The notes beneath the pieces are model-generated. The model saw nothing but the letters and a program-made list of their open reading frames with translations, had not been told where the DNA came from and ran no database searches. Below are positions 55,910 to 64,000 of a stretch of 64,000 nt of DNA, piece after piece. Positions within the stretch are counted from its first letter, which is position 1. Every line of letters begins with the position of its first letter. The DNA comes from Pelobacter sp. Lineage in GTDB: Bacteria > Desulfobacterota > Desulfuromonadia > Geobacterales > Pseudopelobacteraceae. Location: positions 282,761-346,760 of the forward strand of contig JAVBXN010000021.1 of the NCBI GenBank assembly GCA_030824515.1, in the 5' to 3' direction. The translations under genes were made by a program, and so were the position numbers.

Positions 55910-56966
55910 ACAGCATCCAGCGAAGCCAGAGACGGACGGCCAGTTGTGCCGTGAATGCGGCCGGGGCGCTTTTAAAGAACCGTTCCAGACGGTGCTGATA
56001 AAAATCGAGCCAGCGCCTCCGCACCTCGGCCGGCGTTTTGCCGGCCCGGAAAGCGCGTCGTACGTCCAGCCAGAAGAACAGCTGCCAGGCATTGGAGGCC
56101 ACATGCCTGCCGGTGGCCTGCCAGAAAGAGCGCCGCCACTCTGCTGAAGACAGCTTCAGCAGTCCGCCGATGCCTTTAAGTAGCGGAAACAGCAGCAGCC
56201 TGCCGCCGGCGGTGTGGCACGGTTCGCGATACAGGCCGGGCAGTGATTCAAAAAAAGCGCTCCAGCCCGCCAGGGCGTTGTTGACTATGATGGCATTCAG
56301 AATCTGGCGCTCCAGCAGTCCCTCCTGCTCGAACCTTCGGGCGGAGGTGCTGACCGTTGACGCTAGCAGGCGCCACTCAACCTGCGGAGTTGTGGCTGCT
56401 ACCAGGCGCAGATCCTCCAGGAAAGGGAGTGACTCGTCGAAACCGCCGGCTGCCGTGAAGGCGTCGCGGTTCAGCAGGAAACCCTGGTCTCCGCGGATGC
56501 AGTCCCGGCGCGCCAGACGCGCCTTGGACTCGTAGAAGAAGTAGGCCAGCGACGGACGTGCCGGTTGGCTACGCCGGAAATGCAGTCCGAAACGGGCGGC
56601 AAAAGTCCTTCGGGTATCCGCTTGATCGTTGCGGTAATATTCGAACGCTTTCAATAGTGCAGCGCTGTCTTCAAAACGCGAGTCGGCGTGCAAAAAGAGC
56701 AGCAGTCCGGCAGCGGCATGGGCAGCGCCGGCATTCATCTGCCTGCCCCGGCCGCGTCCGGTCCGGATCAGTCTGACCGGGAAACTGCAACTATCAGCCA
56801 GCATTGAGGCGATCTCACACGAGTCGTCGCTGGAACCGCCATCACAGAGCAGCAGTTCGAGGGTGACGCCTCTCTGGGCGGCCAGTGAGGCGGCCAGTTG
56901 CGGCAGTTCCCCGGCTTCGTTGAGGATCGGCACTATGATCGATATGTCGGGTGTGGATGAATTCAT
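55884..56966 (-). CDS. GT2-family glycosyltransferase (TIGR04283-like)
   Basis: A 360-aa protein. Residues 8-100 form a GT-A domain: ISIIVPILNEAGELPQLAASL, then LLLCDGGSSDDSCEIA, GRGRQMNAGAAHAAAGLLLFLHADSRF (D-x-D type HAD) and GDQGFLLNRDAF. This matches the TIGR04283 group of glycosyltransferases. The C-terminal part is basic and unusual, with WRRSFWQATGRHVASN. The ATG at 56966 was chosen; upstream codons overlap tatD on the other strand. Confidence 0.82.
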   Translation of the reverse strand: MNSSTPDISIIVPILNEAGELPQLAASLAAQRGVTLELLLCDGGSSDDSCEIASMLADSCSFPVRLIRTGRGRGRQMNAGAAHAAAGLLLFLHADSRFEDSAALLKAFEYYRNDQADTRRTFAARFGLHFRRSQPARPSLAYFFYESKARLARRDCIRGDQGFLLNRDAFTAAGGFDESLPFLEDLRLVAATTPQVEWRLLASTVSTSARRFEQEGLLERQILNAIIVNNALAGWSAFFESLPGLYREPCHTAGGRLLLFPLLKGIGGLLKLSSAEWRRSFWQATGRHVASNAWQLFFWLDVRRAFRAGKTPAEVRRRWLDFYQHRLERFFKSAPAAFTAQLAVRLWLRWMLFRGTRRTG

Positions 56967-57020
56967 GGGCGGGTGACAGTGTATCCAAAACAGCCATATT
57001 TGCAAGAAGATGAGGGCGGC

Positions 57021-57794
57021 ATGATCGACAGCCACTGCCACCTCGACCTGGAACCGCTGGCTTCCCGCCTGCCGCGAACTCTGCAAGAGGCCGCGGCGGC
57101 GGGCGTCACGCGCTTTGTGGTGCCCGGTGTGCATCCGGACGGCTGGCAGCGCATGTCGGAGCTTGCAGTGCAATATCCGGCAATTCTGCCGGCTTTCGGC
57201 ATCCACCCGATGCATGCGGCAGCGGCAGACCAGCAGACCCTGGATAGGCTGGAGCAGCTTGCGCCGCATGGCGTAGCTATTGGAGAAATCGGCCTCGATC
57301 CGGCCTACAGCGTGCCGCTGGAGGTGCAGGAAAACGCGTTCCGGGCACAGGTTGGAATCGCGCTCAGGTTGGGGCTGCCGCTGCTGGTCCACTGCCGCAG
57401 GCTGTTCCAGAGGACACTGCAGCTGTTGCGCGAGGAGCATGCCGAACAGGTCGGCGGCATCATGCACGCCTTTTCCGGTTCGCCGGAGATGGCGCGGGAG
57501 TTTGTCAGGCTCGGTTTTGCGATATCGATTTCCGGAACCGTCACCTGGACCAACGCGGTCAAGCCGCTACGGGTGGCCCGTGAGCTGCCGCTGGAAAACC
57601 TGGTGCTGGAGACCGATGCTCCCGATATGACTCCGCAATGTTATCGCGGCCGTTTCAACCGGCCGGCCTGGATGGCCGAGACAGCCGCCAGGGTGGCGCT
57701 GGAGCGGGGAGTGGCGCTGGAAACCGTGATTGAGGTGACAGCCGGCAACACCAGGCGGGTTTTGAGGCTGCCGGATTCCAGCGCAAAGGGGTGA
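57021..57794 (+). CDS. tatD: TatD-family metal-dependent hydrolase
   Basis: A 257-aa TIM-barrel hydrolase. Metal ligands are in MIDSHCHLD, GEIGLDPAY, VHCRR, IMHAFSG and LETDAPDM. TatD proteins are 3'-5' exonucleases or deacylase-like enzymes; substrate is not predictable. Divergent from the glycosyltransferase with a 54-bp gap. Confidence 0.92.
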   Translation: MIDSHCHLDLEPLASRLPRTLQEAAAAGVTRFVVPGVHPDGWQRMSELAVQYPAILPAFGIHPMHAAAADQQTLDRLEQLAPHGVAIGEIGLDPAYSVPLEVQENAFRAQVGIALRLGLPLLVHCRRLFQRTLQLLREEHAEQVGGIMHAFSGSPEMAREFVRLGFAISISGTVTWTNAVKPLRVARELPLENLVLETDAPDMTPQCYRGRFNRPAWMAETAARVALERGVALETVIEVTAGNTRRVLRLPDSSAKG

Positions 57795-57836
57795 TCAGGG
57801 TGTTACAAGTGTGGGTTTATCTCGGGAAAAGCAGCT

Positions 57837-57956
57837 GTCCACGAAAAGAACAAAAAACACGAACAAAAACAACAGAATATACATCATCATGATGTGACCT
57901 GTTTGGTGAATTGCTGTTTTGTTGTATCGCTTTGAATTTTCGTGTCTTTCGTGGAC
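57837..57956. repeat. 120-bp inverted-repeat region between convergent genes
   Basis: GTCCACGAAA (57837-57846) and TTTCGTGGAC (57947-57956) are exact inverted arms; more A-rich motifs (ACACGAA, ACAACA) also pair across the region with mismatches. It lies between tatD and the convergent symporter gene and could serve as a bidirectional terminator. Confidence 0.6.
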
Positions 57957-57968
57957 CAAAAGCCGTTT

Positions 57969-59318
57969 TCAGGTTAATTTAACCCTGCGTTGCTCCATGA
58001 AACGGTTCGTTTCCGCCACGATAACCCCCGACAGCCCCAGCAGGCCGATCAGGTTGGGGATCGCCATCAGGCCGTTCATCACGTCGGCGAAGTTCCAGAC
58101 CAGATCGAGCTTGACGGTTGCGCCGATGGCAACGCAGACGGAGTAGACGAGGCGGTATGGTAGTAGTGCCCGCACCCCCAGCAGGTATTCCATGCATTTC
58201 TCACCGTAATAGGCCCAGCCGAGGATGGTTGAATAGGCGAAGAAGATGATGCCGAAGGAGACGATGAAGCCGCCGGAACTGCCGGGAAGTCCGATGTCGA
58301 AGGCCGACCTTGTCATTGCCGTGACTGCTGCCCCGGAATGCCAGGCGCCGGTGACGATCAGCACCAGCCCGGTCATGCTGCAGACGATGATGGTATCGAT
58401 GAAGGTTCCGGTCATGGACACCAGCGCCTGTTCACACGGCTCGTTGGTTTTGGCGGCGGCGGCTGCGATCGGCGCGCTGCCGAGCCCGGACTCGTTGGAG
58501 AAGACGCCGCGCGAGACGCCCTTCTGGATGGCCAGCATCACCGTGGCTCCCAGAAAGCCCCCGGTGGCGGCGGTGCCGGTGAAGGCGTCACTGAAGACCA
58601 GCGCGATGGCGCCTGGTACTTCGCCGGCAAAACGGGCCAGTATGAACAGGCAGCCGCCAACGTAGACCACGGCCATTACCGGTACCATGACGGCGGAAAC
58701 GTTGCCGATATTCTTGACGCCACCCAGGATGACCCCCGCGGTGCAGATTGCCAGCACAACTCCGGTGATTGTGGTGCTAATGCCCAGTGATTCCTGCAGG
58801 TTGCCGGCGACGGCGTTCGCCTGCACCATGTTGCCGATGCCGAAGGAGGCGGCGGCGCCGAAGATCGCGAAAAGGACTCCCAGCCACTTCTGCCCCAGCC
58901 CGCGTTCCAGGTAATACATCGGTCCGCCGGCCATCTCGCCGTTTTCATCGACCACCCGGTACTTGACCGCCAGCACACCTTCGGCATACTTGGTCGCCAT
59001 GCCAACGGCGGCGGTCACCCACATCCAGAAGAGGGCGCCGGGGCCGCCGACCGAGATGGCCGTGGCTACACCGATGATATTGCCGGTGCCGATGGTGGCC
59101 GCCAGTGCGATCATCAATGCCTTGAAGTGGCTGATATCCCCGGCTTCGTTCACTTTTGGCCGGGCGAAGGTCTCACGCAGCGCATGTCCGAGCATCGTCA
59201 CCTGGATTCCGCGCAGTCGCACGGTCAGGAACAGGCCGGTGCCGACCAGCAGCACCAGCAAAGGGACTCCCCAGACGAAAGCGCTTGCCGCCGCAAAAAA
59301 ACTGTTCAACTGCTCCAT
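57969..59318 (-). CDS. Alanine/glycine:cation symporter (AGCS family)
   Basis: A 449-aa polytopic inner-membrane protein. Family signatures are [52 protein letters not shown], and [23 protein letters not shown], with the conserved Asn-Glu-Ser. It imports alanine or glycine with sodium or protons. The gap upstream holds the second copy of the 87-bp repeat. Confidence 0.95.
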   Translation of the reverse strand: MEQLNSFFAAASAFVWGVPLLVLLVGTGLFLTVRLRGIQVTMLGHALRETFARPKVNEAGDISHFKALMIALAATIGTGNIIGVATAISVGGPGALFWMWVTAAVGMATKYAEGVLAVKYRVVDENGEMAGGPMYYLERGLGQKWLGVLFAIFGAAASFGIGNMVQANAVAGNLQESLGISTTITGVVLAICTAGVILGGVKNIGNVSAVMVPVMAVVYVGGCLFILARFAGEVPGAIALVFSDAFTGTAATGGFLGATVMLAIQKGVSRGVFSNESGLGSAPIAAAAAKTNEPCEQALVSMTGTFIDTIIVCSMTGLVLIVTGAWHSGAAVTAMTRSAFDIGLPGSSGGFIVSFGIIFFAYSTILGWAYYGEKCMEYLLGVRALLPYRLVYSVCVAIGATVKLDLVWNFADVMNGLMAIPNLIGLLGLSGVIVAETNRFMEQRRVKLT

Positions 59319-59495
59319 GTCCTGTTTCCCCCGGAGTTTCGCAAAATTGCATCAGTACCGACCGCGTGCGGCGCATTCGGCCATGACAATTGGTCTGATA
59401 TACATGAACGGCCGTGGCAAGTCACTTTAATTTCGAAGTAACAGACTGATACAGCGATCATAATGCCTATATTAGCGCTGGATTCTGTGAGAGAA

Positions 59496-59582
59496 ATACC
59501 TGACCCTGATAAACAGGATAAGTGCGTTAACGAAGTTATTTTCTACCTGAAAATAGCAGAAAATAACTTCTAACTTACTAAG
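59496..59582 (+). repeat. 87-bp structured repeat, copy 2
   Basis: Matches 42271-42357 at 82 of 87 positions. The long hairpin has 12-bp arms AAGTTATTTTCT (59533-59544) and AGAAAATAACTT (59558-59569). Relative to copy 1, a T in arm 1 is G here and the paired A in arm 2 is C, so pairing is kept by a double change. No plus-strand gene follows. Confidence 0.9.
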
Positions 59583-59606
59583 GAGATTCCTGGCCATGAT
59601 CTTCTG

Positions 59607-60080
59607 TCAACGTATGCAATCAACCTCGATGAAGACCTGTCCTGACACGCTTGGCAGCACCTTGATGTTGCTGTCGGCCGGCAGGAGTCGCCATACCTCA
59701 TGATCCTTGCGTGGGCAGACCTGCTCCGCCACCAAGTGGAACTGATTATCGGCCGGCTGGCGCTTGATTAGGGATGCCTTGTCAGCCGGGATGGCAACAT
59801 TTATCAGCACCAGCCTCCCCTGGGCGGTGACCGATGAAATCTTCCATTCTTTGCCCAATGGGAAAGTCTTGTAGTGCCGCTCCAGCAGTTCCGCAACCCG
59901 CACCAGTTCCGGCCGGGGCGGTTGGGGCGGCGGGTGCTTTTCTGCCGTGCAGCCGGAACAGATCATAACTGTCAGGAGTGACAGCGCCAGTAACAGGCAG
60001 AAAGTCGTCTCCTGTAACCGCCAGAGCCGACCCTTGCCGGACAGGGAGCCGGTCTCTGCAAGAGCGGTGATATTTGCCAT
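59607..60080 (-). CDS. Hypothetical exported protein (possible lipoprotein)
   Basis: A 157-aa protein with an N-terminal hydrophobic segment (residues 27-45, TFCLLLALSLLTVMICSGC) ending in Cys, so a lipoprotein is possible although the lipobox is not classical and the n-region is long. The mature part, after a Pro-rich linker, contains RLVLINVAIPADK and ends CPRKDHEVW ... FIEVDCIR. Start at 60080 has GGAG about 12 nt upstream. I do not recognise the family. Confidence 0.65.
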   Translation of the reverse strand: MANITALAETGSLSGKGRLWRLQETTFCLLLALSLLTVMICSGCTAEKHPPPQPPRPELVRVAELLERHYKTFPLGKEWKISSVTAQGRLVLINVAIPADKASLIKRQPADNQFHLVAEQVCPRKDHEVWRLLPADSNIKVLPSVSGQVFIEVDCIR

Positions 60081-60241
60081 GGCTGCTGACTCCTTCCGAG
60101 GGGATAATGTGCCTATTGCGAAGGTACCATGAATCTGCTGATAACAACATGAAGACCGGTTACATTTTCCTCTACGTCTGACCACTGATACTCATCCACT
60201 ATCCCGTCAAGCCCTGCCTTGAAAAGTGTCCTGCGCTTCTC

Positions 60242-61489
60242 CTATTTCCCCGTCAGCAGCGCTTCAAGGCGGACAATACGCTCTTTGAGATCCGCAATCT
60301 CCCGGGATTGCAGTTCCATCTTCTGGTGCTGTTGCTGTACCTCGTTGAGCAGCATGGCGTTAACGAACTGGTAGTAAACGGTGAACGGTTTTCCGTCGGC
60401 GTCGTACTGGACCAGGTCGGGATAAACCTCGGCCACTTCCTCGGCAATCAGACCGTACTGGCGGAGGCGTGGCCCGTCCACGTACTCATTTTTGTAGAAA
60501 AAGGTCACCGGACGCAGCTTCATAAGGTCGTCGGTCGTGTCGGCCATCTCCCGGATATCCTCTTTGTAACGCCTGGATGAGGTGAGAGTTCCGAGCTTGT
60601 TGCTGGTATTTACATAGACGGCAACACCTCCGGACGACGTCCTCCCGGATATTCCAGAGATGTATGTGCTGGTATTCCCGCTCCCGATCCTGATGGTATT
60701 GGATTCGGTGATAACGGCTGTCTGTACGTTGGCCCCGATGTATGTGTTGTTGTCGCCACTTTCCAGCCCCAGGCCGGCGCTGTGGCCTACGGCAGTATTG
60801 TAGCTTCCCGTCGAGTTGTTGAGGGTAGCAAGGCCGATAGCGGTGTTTCGGGAACCGGTGATGTTGGCGCCCATGGTGTTGCCCCCAACGGCGGTGTTGG
60901 CGTTGCCGGTGGTGTTGTGAACCAGGGGGGTTACTCCAATGGCGGTGTTGCCCCAACCGGTGGTGTTGGCAATTAGCGCATTATTGCCAAAGGCGGTGTT
61001 GGCGTAGCCGGTGGTGTTGTTGGCAAGAGATGAACTGCCGACGGCGGTGGAATATCCACCGCCGCTGGTGAGATTGCCGGCGCCGATGCCGGCATAGAAG
61101 TTGTCGAAGCCGTATGTATGGATCAGGGTGTTGTTGCCGGATTTAATAATCCCGGTTGTTGCCGTGGTGGGAGAAAGAAGGAGCTTCCCGGCAATGGCCA
61201 TATCGCCGTTCGGCCCCATCGACGCCACTGCCGCGCCGTTGGAGTCTTGCCATTCCTGAAGGGCTGCGCTTTGTCCGGTTACCCCCTGTACCACCAGCCC
61301 ATTGCTCACTGCCGCTCCGGTCTGGAATGTCCGGGTGCCAGTGAAGATGGACGGCATTATCAATCCGGTACCGTCCCCTGTAAACGCCGTCGCCTTTACG
61401 GTCCCGTTTACCTCCACATCCTCGGCGTGAACCGGAGCTGAGGACCAAACAGACAAGAGCAGAAACAACGAGAAGATTGAACGTTTCAT
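60242..61489 (-). CDS. Surface fibre-like protein with S74 (endosialidase chaperone) domain
   Basis: A 415-aa protein with a signal peptide (MKRSIFSLFLLLSVWSSAPVHA). Residues 130-260 consist of about ten 14-15-residue repeats with the core N-T-A-[IVF]-G (GYANTAFGNNAL, GWGNTAIGVTPL, GNANTAVGGNTM), like the YadA/haemagglutinin head. The C-terminal S74 domain has SSRRYKEDIREMADTTDDLMKLRPVTFFYK and GLIAEEVAEVYPDLV, ending in a coiled coil; in this family the domain cleaves itself off after helping trimer assembly, using the Ser/Lys of S-x-x-x-x-K. Suggests a trimeric surface adhesin or phage-derived fibre. The ATG at 61489 has AGGAGG upstream. Confidence 0.85.
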   Translation of the reverse strand: MKRSIFSLFLLLSVWSSAPVHAEDVEVNGTVKATAFTGDGTGLIMPSIFTGTRTFQTGAAVSNGLVVQGVTGQSAALQEWQDSNGAAVASMGPNGDMAIAGKLLLSPTTATTGIIKSGNNTLIHTYGFDNFYAGIGAGNLTSGGGYSTAVGSSSLANNTTGYANTAFGNNALIANTTGWGNTAIGVTPLVHNTTGNANTAVGGNTMGANITGSRNTAIGLATLNNSTGSYNTAVGHSAGLGLESGDNNTYIGANVQTAVITESNTIRIGSGNTSTYISGISGRTSSGGVAVYVNTSNKLGTLTSSRRYKEDIREMADTTDDLMKLRPVTFFYKNEYVDGPRLRQYGLIAEEVAEVYPDLVQYDADGKPFTVYYQFVNAMLLNEVQQQHQKMELQSREIADLKERIVRLEALLTGK

Positions 61490-61576
61490 TTTTCCATTCC
61501 TCCTTTTGATCATTGCTTCAATCGCGCAGAATCATCTTTTCCAATTCGGCATCGCAGCGAATTTGAGGCAGCATTA

Positions 61577-61590
61577 CAACGTGAGAGAGC
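61577..61590 (+). repeat. 14-bp direct repeat left of ccdAB
   Basis: CAACGTGAGAGAGC occurs here and again at 62431-62444, flanking the ccdAB genes in the same orientation. The rest of the 61514-61778 gap shows no gene. Confidence 0.6.
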
Positions 61591-61778
61591 TAACCGTCTC
61601 GGAGTTTTTTGCCGCGACCGCTTGAGCGCGTGGTCAGGCTTGTCTCCCACGTTTCGTGATCTTCGTTTTCTAGGGCGTCCGGCACTCTAAGTGGTTAACG
61701 CAGGGACGAACCTTCATGCTTCCTCTTTTTGACCGGGCGGTCATTTCGGCCCGGTCGTGCCGATAGTTGGTGGGCGTA

Positions 61779-62093
61779 TCAAAAACCGGTGATGAGGAAA
61801 TCAATGGCAGCTATGATTTCGTTACGATGTTCCTTGAGGGAACATACTTTATCCCCAAGGCTATTTACCGCAACTCCGGCCAATTCAGCCGTTGACATTA
61901 TGACAGTGGTCCGTTTTACGGAAAATTGGAGGTTCAGATGTTTGGCAGCTTTGCCCATGGCAGAGACGGTAAAGAGAGGAATAACTACGCGTGTTGTCAG
62001 GTTTTTCAAGAGGTCGGTCTGTATGTCTAACAAAAAGGGAATGATTCGTTTTGTTGCAGGATTTGGGTTTGCATACACATCGAACTGGGCCAT
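61779..62093 (-). CDS. ccdB: CcdB-family toxin
   Basis: A 104-aa protein with the CcdB pattern: MAQFDVYANPNPATKRIIPFLLDIQTDLLKNLTTRVVIPL, an internal LTAELAGV-like stretch and the C-terminal AAIDFLITGF, the gyrase-binding end. CcdB traps DNA gyrase. Overlaps the ccdA stop codon (TGATG). Confidence 0.9.
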   Translation of the reverse strand: MAQFDVYANPNPATKRIIPFLLDIQTDLLKNLTTRVVIPLFTVSAMGKAAKHLNLQFSVKRTTVIMSTAELAGVAVNSLGDKVCSLKEHRNEIIAAIDFLITGF

Positions 62094-62341
62094 CAGAATT
62101 GCCTCAAGCCGTCACTGAAAACTCCGCGAGCTTCAATGCGTCTATTATATTCTTCAATAGCCCCTTGATTTTCCTCTTGCCATTCTCGCCGTTTCTGGTC
62201 CCGTAATATTTCCGTGAGACGCAGCTCTAAAGTCTGTGACAAATTAACATGATGTTCTTTGGCTTGCTGGAGAAGATCACTGTTAATACTCAAATTAGTC
62301 GGTTTTTTTTGTGCGTTCGGGTTGAAAAAATTAAGCTGCAT
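62093..62341 (-). CDS. ccdA: CcdA-family antitoxin
   Basis: An 82-aa protein with an N-terminal ribbon-helix-helix (KKPTNLSINSDLLQQAKEHHVNLSQTLELRL) and a C-terminal RRIEARGVFSDGLRQF that should wrap CcdB. The ATG at 62341 has GGAG upstream; earlier in-frame codons lie in non-coding sequence. Confidence 0.9.
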   Translation of the reverse strand: MQLNFFNPNAQKKPTNLSINSDLLQQAKEHHVNLSQTLELRLTEILRDQKRREWQEENQGAIEEYNRRIEARGVFSDGLRQF

Positions 62342-62430
62342 AATGCACTCCTTATACGCATTTTGTATGCGCATAATTTGCGGTCTTCGAGAGAATAGTG
62401 CAAGAAATATTTGAGTTCTAATCTTCAAGC

Positions 62431-62444
62431 CAACGTGAGAGAGC
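62431..62444 (+). repeat. 14-bp direct repeat right of ccdAB
   Basis: The same CAACGTGAGAGAGC as at 61577-61590, 854 bp away. Confidence 0.6.
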
Positions 62445-62574
62445 GCAGCGTGTTCACCGCTGCCGCCGATTGTTGGACATTATTCCTGTGGTAAAAAATG
62501 GTCGCGTACCAACTCGACAAATGTCAGAAATTGAAACGCGACCATTTAACTACTCACTCATTGATTCGATCTTT

Positions 62575-62901
62575 TCAAGATGCATACATAAGAACGTCCG
62601 CGGCCCACTGGTTCAGACTCTTTCCATGTGCTTCAGCCATCATTGCGGCATGGGCATGAACTTCAGGCGGGACTCTTAACATCAGTTTGCCTGAATAGGG
62701 CTTTTGCGGTGCTCTTCCAAGTTTTTCACATGTAGCGAGATAGTCGTCAACCGCCTCAACGAAAGCAGCACGCAACCCTTTGACGGAATCAGCGTGAAAG
62801 CCAATAACGTCTTTAATCCCTGCAATGTGACCAATGAAGCACCCGTCCTCATCGCTGTATTCAATTCGGGCTGCATATCCTTTAGAAATCATCGTGTTCA
62901 T
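62575..62901 (-). CDS. hicB: HicB-family antitoxin
   Basis: A 108-aa protein. The HicB N-terminal RNase H-like part reads YAARIEYSDEDGCFIGHIAGIKDVIGFHADSVKGLRAAFVEAVDDYL, and the C-terminal ribbon-helix-helix is KLMLRVPPEVHAHAAMMAEAHGKSLNQWAADVL. It follows hicA on the same strand with a four-base overlap. Confidence 0.92.
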   Translation of the reverse strand: MNTMISKGYAARIEYSDEDGCFIGHIAGIKDVIGFHADSVKGLRAAFVEAVDDYLATCEKLGRAPQKPYSGKLMLRVPPEVHAHAAMMAEAHGKSLNQWAADVLMYAS

Positions 62902-63152
62902 GGTTTTACTCCTGCGTTCTCCAAAAATGTTTTAGCGTCTCTAACCTGGTACGGTTTTGCTTCTTTTGCCGGATGAGGTCTGTGAAATGCTGCAATTATT
63001 CCGTTTAAAACAAAGCGAACCCGTGATCCAGCACCCTCAATAGTCTCTGCTCCTAACGAGACAAAAAGAGATTCGATTCGTCGCCATTCCAATGTCGCAG
63101 GAACTGGCTGCGAAAAAATATCATTCAGGGTTTTTCGATGGGCTTTGTTCAT
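62898..63152 (-). CDS. hicA: HicA-family toxin
   Basis: An 84-aa mRNA interferase with the double-stranded RNA-binding-like fold. Visible pattern: LEWRRIESLFVSLGAETIEGAGSRVRFVLNG and HRPHPAKEAKPYQVRDAKTFLENAGV; here a conserved His is in FHRPHP. The ATG at 63152 gives the usual size. Confidence 0.88.
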   Translation of the reverse strand: MNKAHRKTLNDIFSQPVPATLEWRRIESLFVSLGAETIEGAGSRVRFVLNGIIAAFHRPHPAKEAKPYQVRDAKTFLENAGVKP

Positions 63153-63280
63153 ATGGAGATAATAACCATGAAGTGGCAATGTTTGCAATCATATTTTGAT
63201 AGCACTTACTTTTTATAAATTCTATATATTTCATATTCAAGGAAGGCTGTTCCAGGGGGTGGGCTGGTGGACGTTGTTGA

Positions 63281-64000
63281 TTAGTCAACTAACTTGCCCC
63301 GGATAGCCGGATTCCCGTTGACAATCTCCACTCCACGCTTTACCGCCACACTCACACCTGAACGTGTCATGTTAAGCTCCCTGGCAACTGCAACTCCGCT
63401 AAAATTGCACTCCCTTACGGCTAGGTAACAGATGACTGCCCTCATATCGGCAAGCTCTTTAATTCTATTTCTCTGCCGCAGCAATTCCACCTTGCACCCT
63501 AGCATCTCTGCGGATTTTCGCATTATCTCGTCAAGTGAAATTCTTGGGACAATGATTTCGCTGGACTCCGTCTCCCGCCACAAACTCTCTACAAATTCGC
63601 CGCTGCCGAGAATCCTTTCGTCATAGGCTTCGTATTCTCCTGAGCGCCGGACGCCCTGGGACCGGCGCAGTCCGCCGCCGACAAGATCATTCCGTTGACC
63701 TTGTTTGATACCGGCGATGACGAATTCCCGGTATGCCTGTCGGGCACTTTTCTTCTTCTGGCCAAACAGCATCAAGACATCATCGATTCTTTGCCCGGAT
63801 AATTCCAGCTTCCCCATCAGCACCGCATGGCCACTCCATGGATAGCTGTCCAGTTCGTCTATCGTTTTTGCCAAACCCACTCGCAATGGATTGAGATGGA
63901 TATAGCGGACCAGCTCAAGTAGATAGGCGTCTTCCTGACAAGCTATGGATTTGTAGCGATTCTGAAAAAGATGTCCGGAACGCTTGTGCTGGAGGTTGAA
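63281..64000 (-). CDS. REP-associated tyrosine transposase, 5' part cut by the right edge
   Basis: The frame is open from the right edge to a stop at 63281 (239 codons). The upstream part reads SGHLFQNRYKSIAC and LVRYIHLNPLRVGL, the Y1 transposase (IS200-like/RAYT) motifs near the catalytic tyrosine. The C-terminal half (residues about 150-235) has a DnaA domain IV-like helix-turn-helix (MRAVICYLAVRECNFSGVAVARELNMTRSGVSVAVKRG). Such proteins handle REP hairpins. The N-terminal H-U-H motif lies outside the window. Confidence 0.88.
   Translation of the reverse strand, partial: FNLQHKRSGHLFQNRYKSIACQEDAYLLELVRYIHLNPLRVGLAKTIDELDSYPWSGHAVLMGKLELSGQRIDDVLMLFGQKKKSARQAYREFVIAGIKQGQRNDLVGGGLRRSQGVRRSGEYEAYDERILGSGEFVESLWRETESSEIIVPRISLDEIMRKSAEMLGCKVELLRQRNRIKELADMRAVICYLAVRECNFSGVAVARELNMTRSGVSVAVKRGVEIVNGNPAIRGKLVD

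Noticed and set aside
59596..59702. Short plus-strand reading frame after repeat copy 2
   Set aside because: It is antisense to the putative lipoprotein gene and has no recognisable protein features.
61514..61778. Possible gene remnants beside the CAACGTGAGAGAGC repeats (residues like QRERA in both copies)
   Set aside because: The similarity is limited to the 14-mer; too short to name a parent gene.

Overview
The window spans the chromosomal replication origin of a Gram-negative, GC-rich deltaproteobacterium. The best fit is the Geobacter/Pelobacter (Desulfuromonadales) lineage. This is inferred from the left-arm order dnaA-dnaN-recF-gyrB ... gyrA-HEAT-gpsA, the right-arm order rpmH-rnpA-yidD-yidC-mnmE-mnmG-rsmG, futalosine-type menaquinone synthesis (mqnC), a GspH-N secretion cluster, a DUF3300/DUF2950 pair and a selenoprotein. 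No rRNA, tRNA or CRISPR array was seen.

Layout. (1) 1-5,000: a type I restriction-modification operon on the minus strand (hsdM, hsdS, DUF559, DUF3024, DUF3800, start of hsdR). It is peppered with copies of one palindromic repeat, one of which sits in frame inside hsdM. (2) 5,000-10,200: gpsA, a HEAT-repeat protein and gyrA. (3) 10,200-21,400: an accessory block lying between gyrA and gyrB: an envelope pair (DUF3300, DUF2950), pepA, a dehydrogenase, a SrkA-like kinase, three toxin-antitoxin pairs (BrnT-CopG, RelE-Xre, TumE-TumA), an AlbA_2/Schlafen-like protein and two truncated starts of an HsdR-like gene. (4) 21,400-27,640: gyrB, recF, dnaN and dnaA, all on the minus strand. (5) 27,640-34,500: oriC with DnaA boxes, then the rpmH-to-rsmG cluster on the plus strand with two perfect parS sites; parA/parB do not follow. 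(6) 34,500-43,400: a lipoprotein, a thioesterase remnant coupled to a YedE-type transporter, a TusA-like protein, a PAS protein, mqnC, rnd and three aminoarabinose (Arn-type) lipid A genes. (7) 43,400-49,700: gspH-I-J-K-L-M-N plus a stand-alone MshEN-domain protein, translationally coupled to the arn genes. (8) 49,700-59,300: nadD, rsfS, rlmH, gpmI, a HepT-MntA pair, an FAH-family hydrolase, a 47-codon selenoprotein, cardiolipin synthase, a glycosyltransferase, tatD and an amino-acid:cation symporter. (9) 59,300-64,000: a putative lipoprotein, an S74/endosialidase-chaperone surface protein, CcdAB, HicAB and a REP-associated tyrosine transposase cut by the right edge.

Genes left of oriC run mostly on the minus strand and genes right of it mostly on the plus strand, so most transcription follows the replication forks. 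The strongest hidden item is the selenoprotein at 54,495-54,638. Its in-frame TGA is followed 8 nt later by a perfect 8-bp hairpin with a GGT loop, and reading through the TGA yields a second CxxC motif and a Cys-rich tail. Ordinary ORF calling would miss it. Other notable items are a promoter plus three-way-junction RNA candidate at 291-402, an 87-bp repeat whose two copies show a compensatory base-pair change, and a repeat translated inside hsdM.
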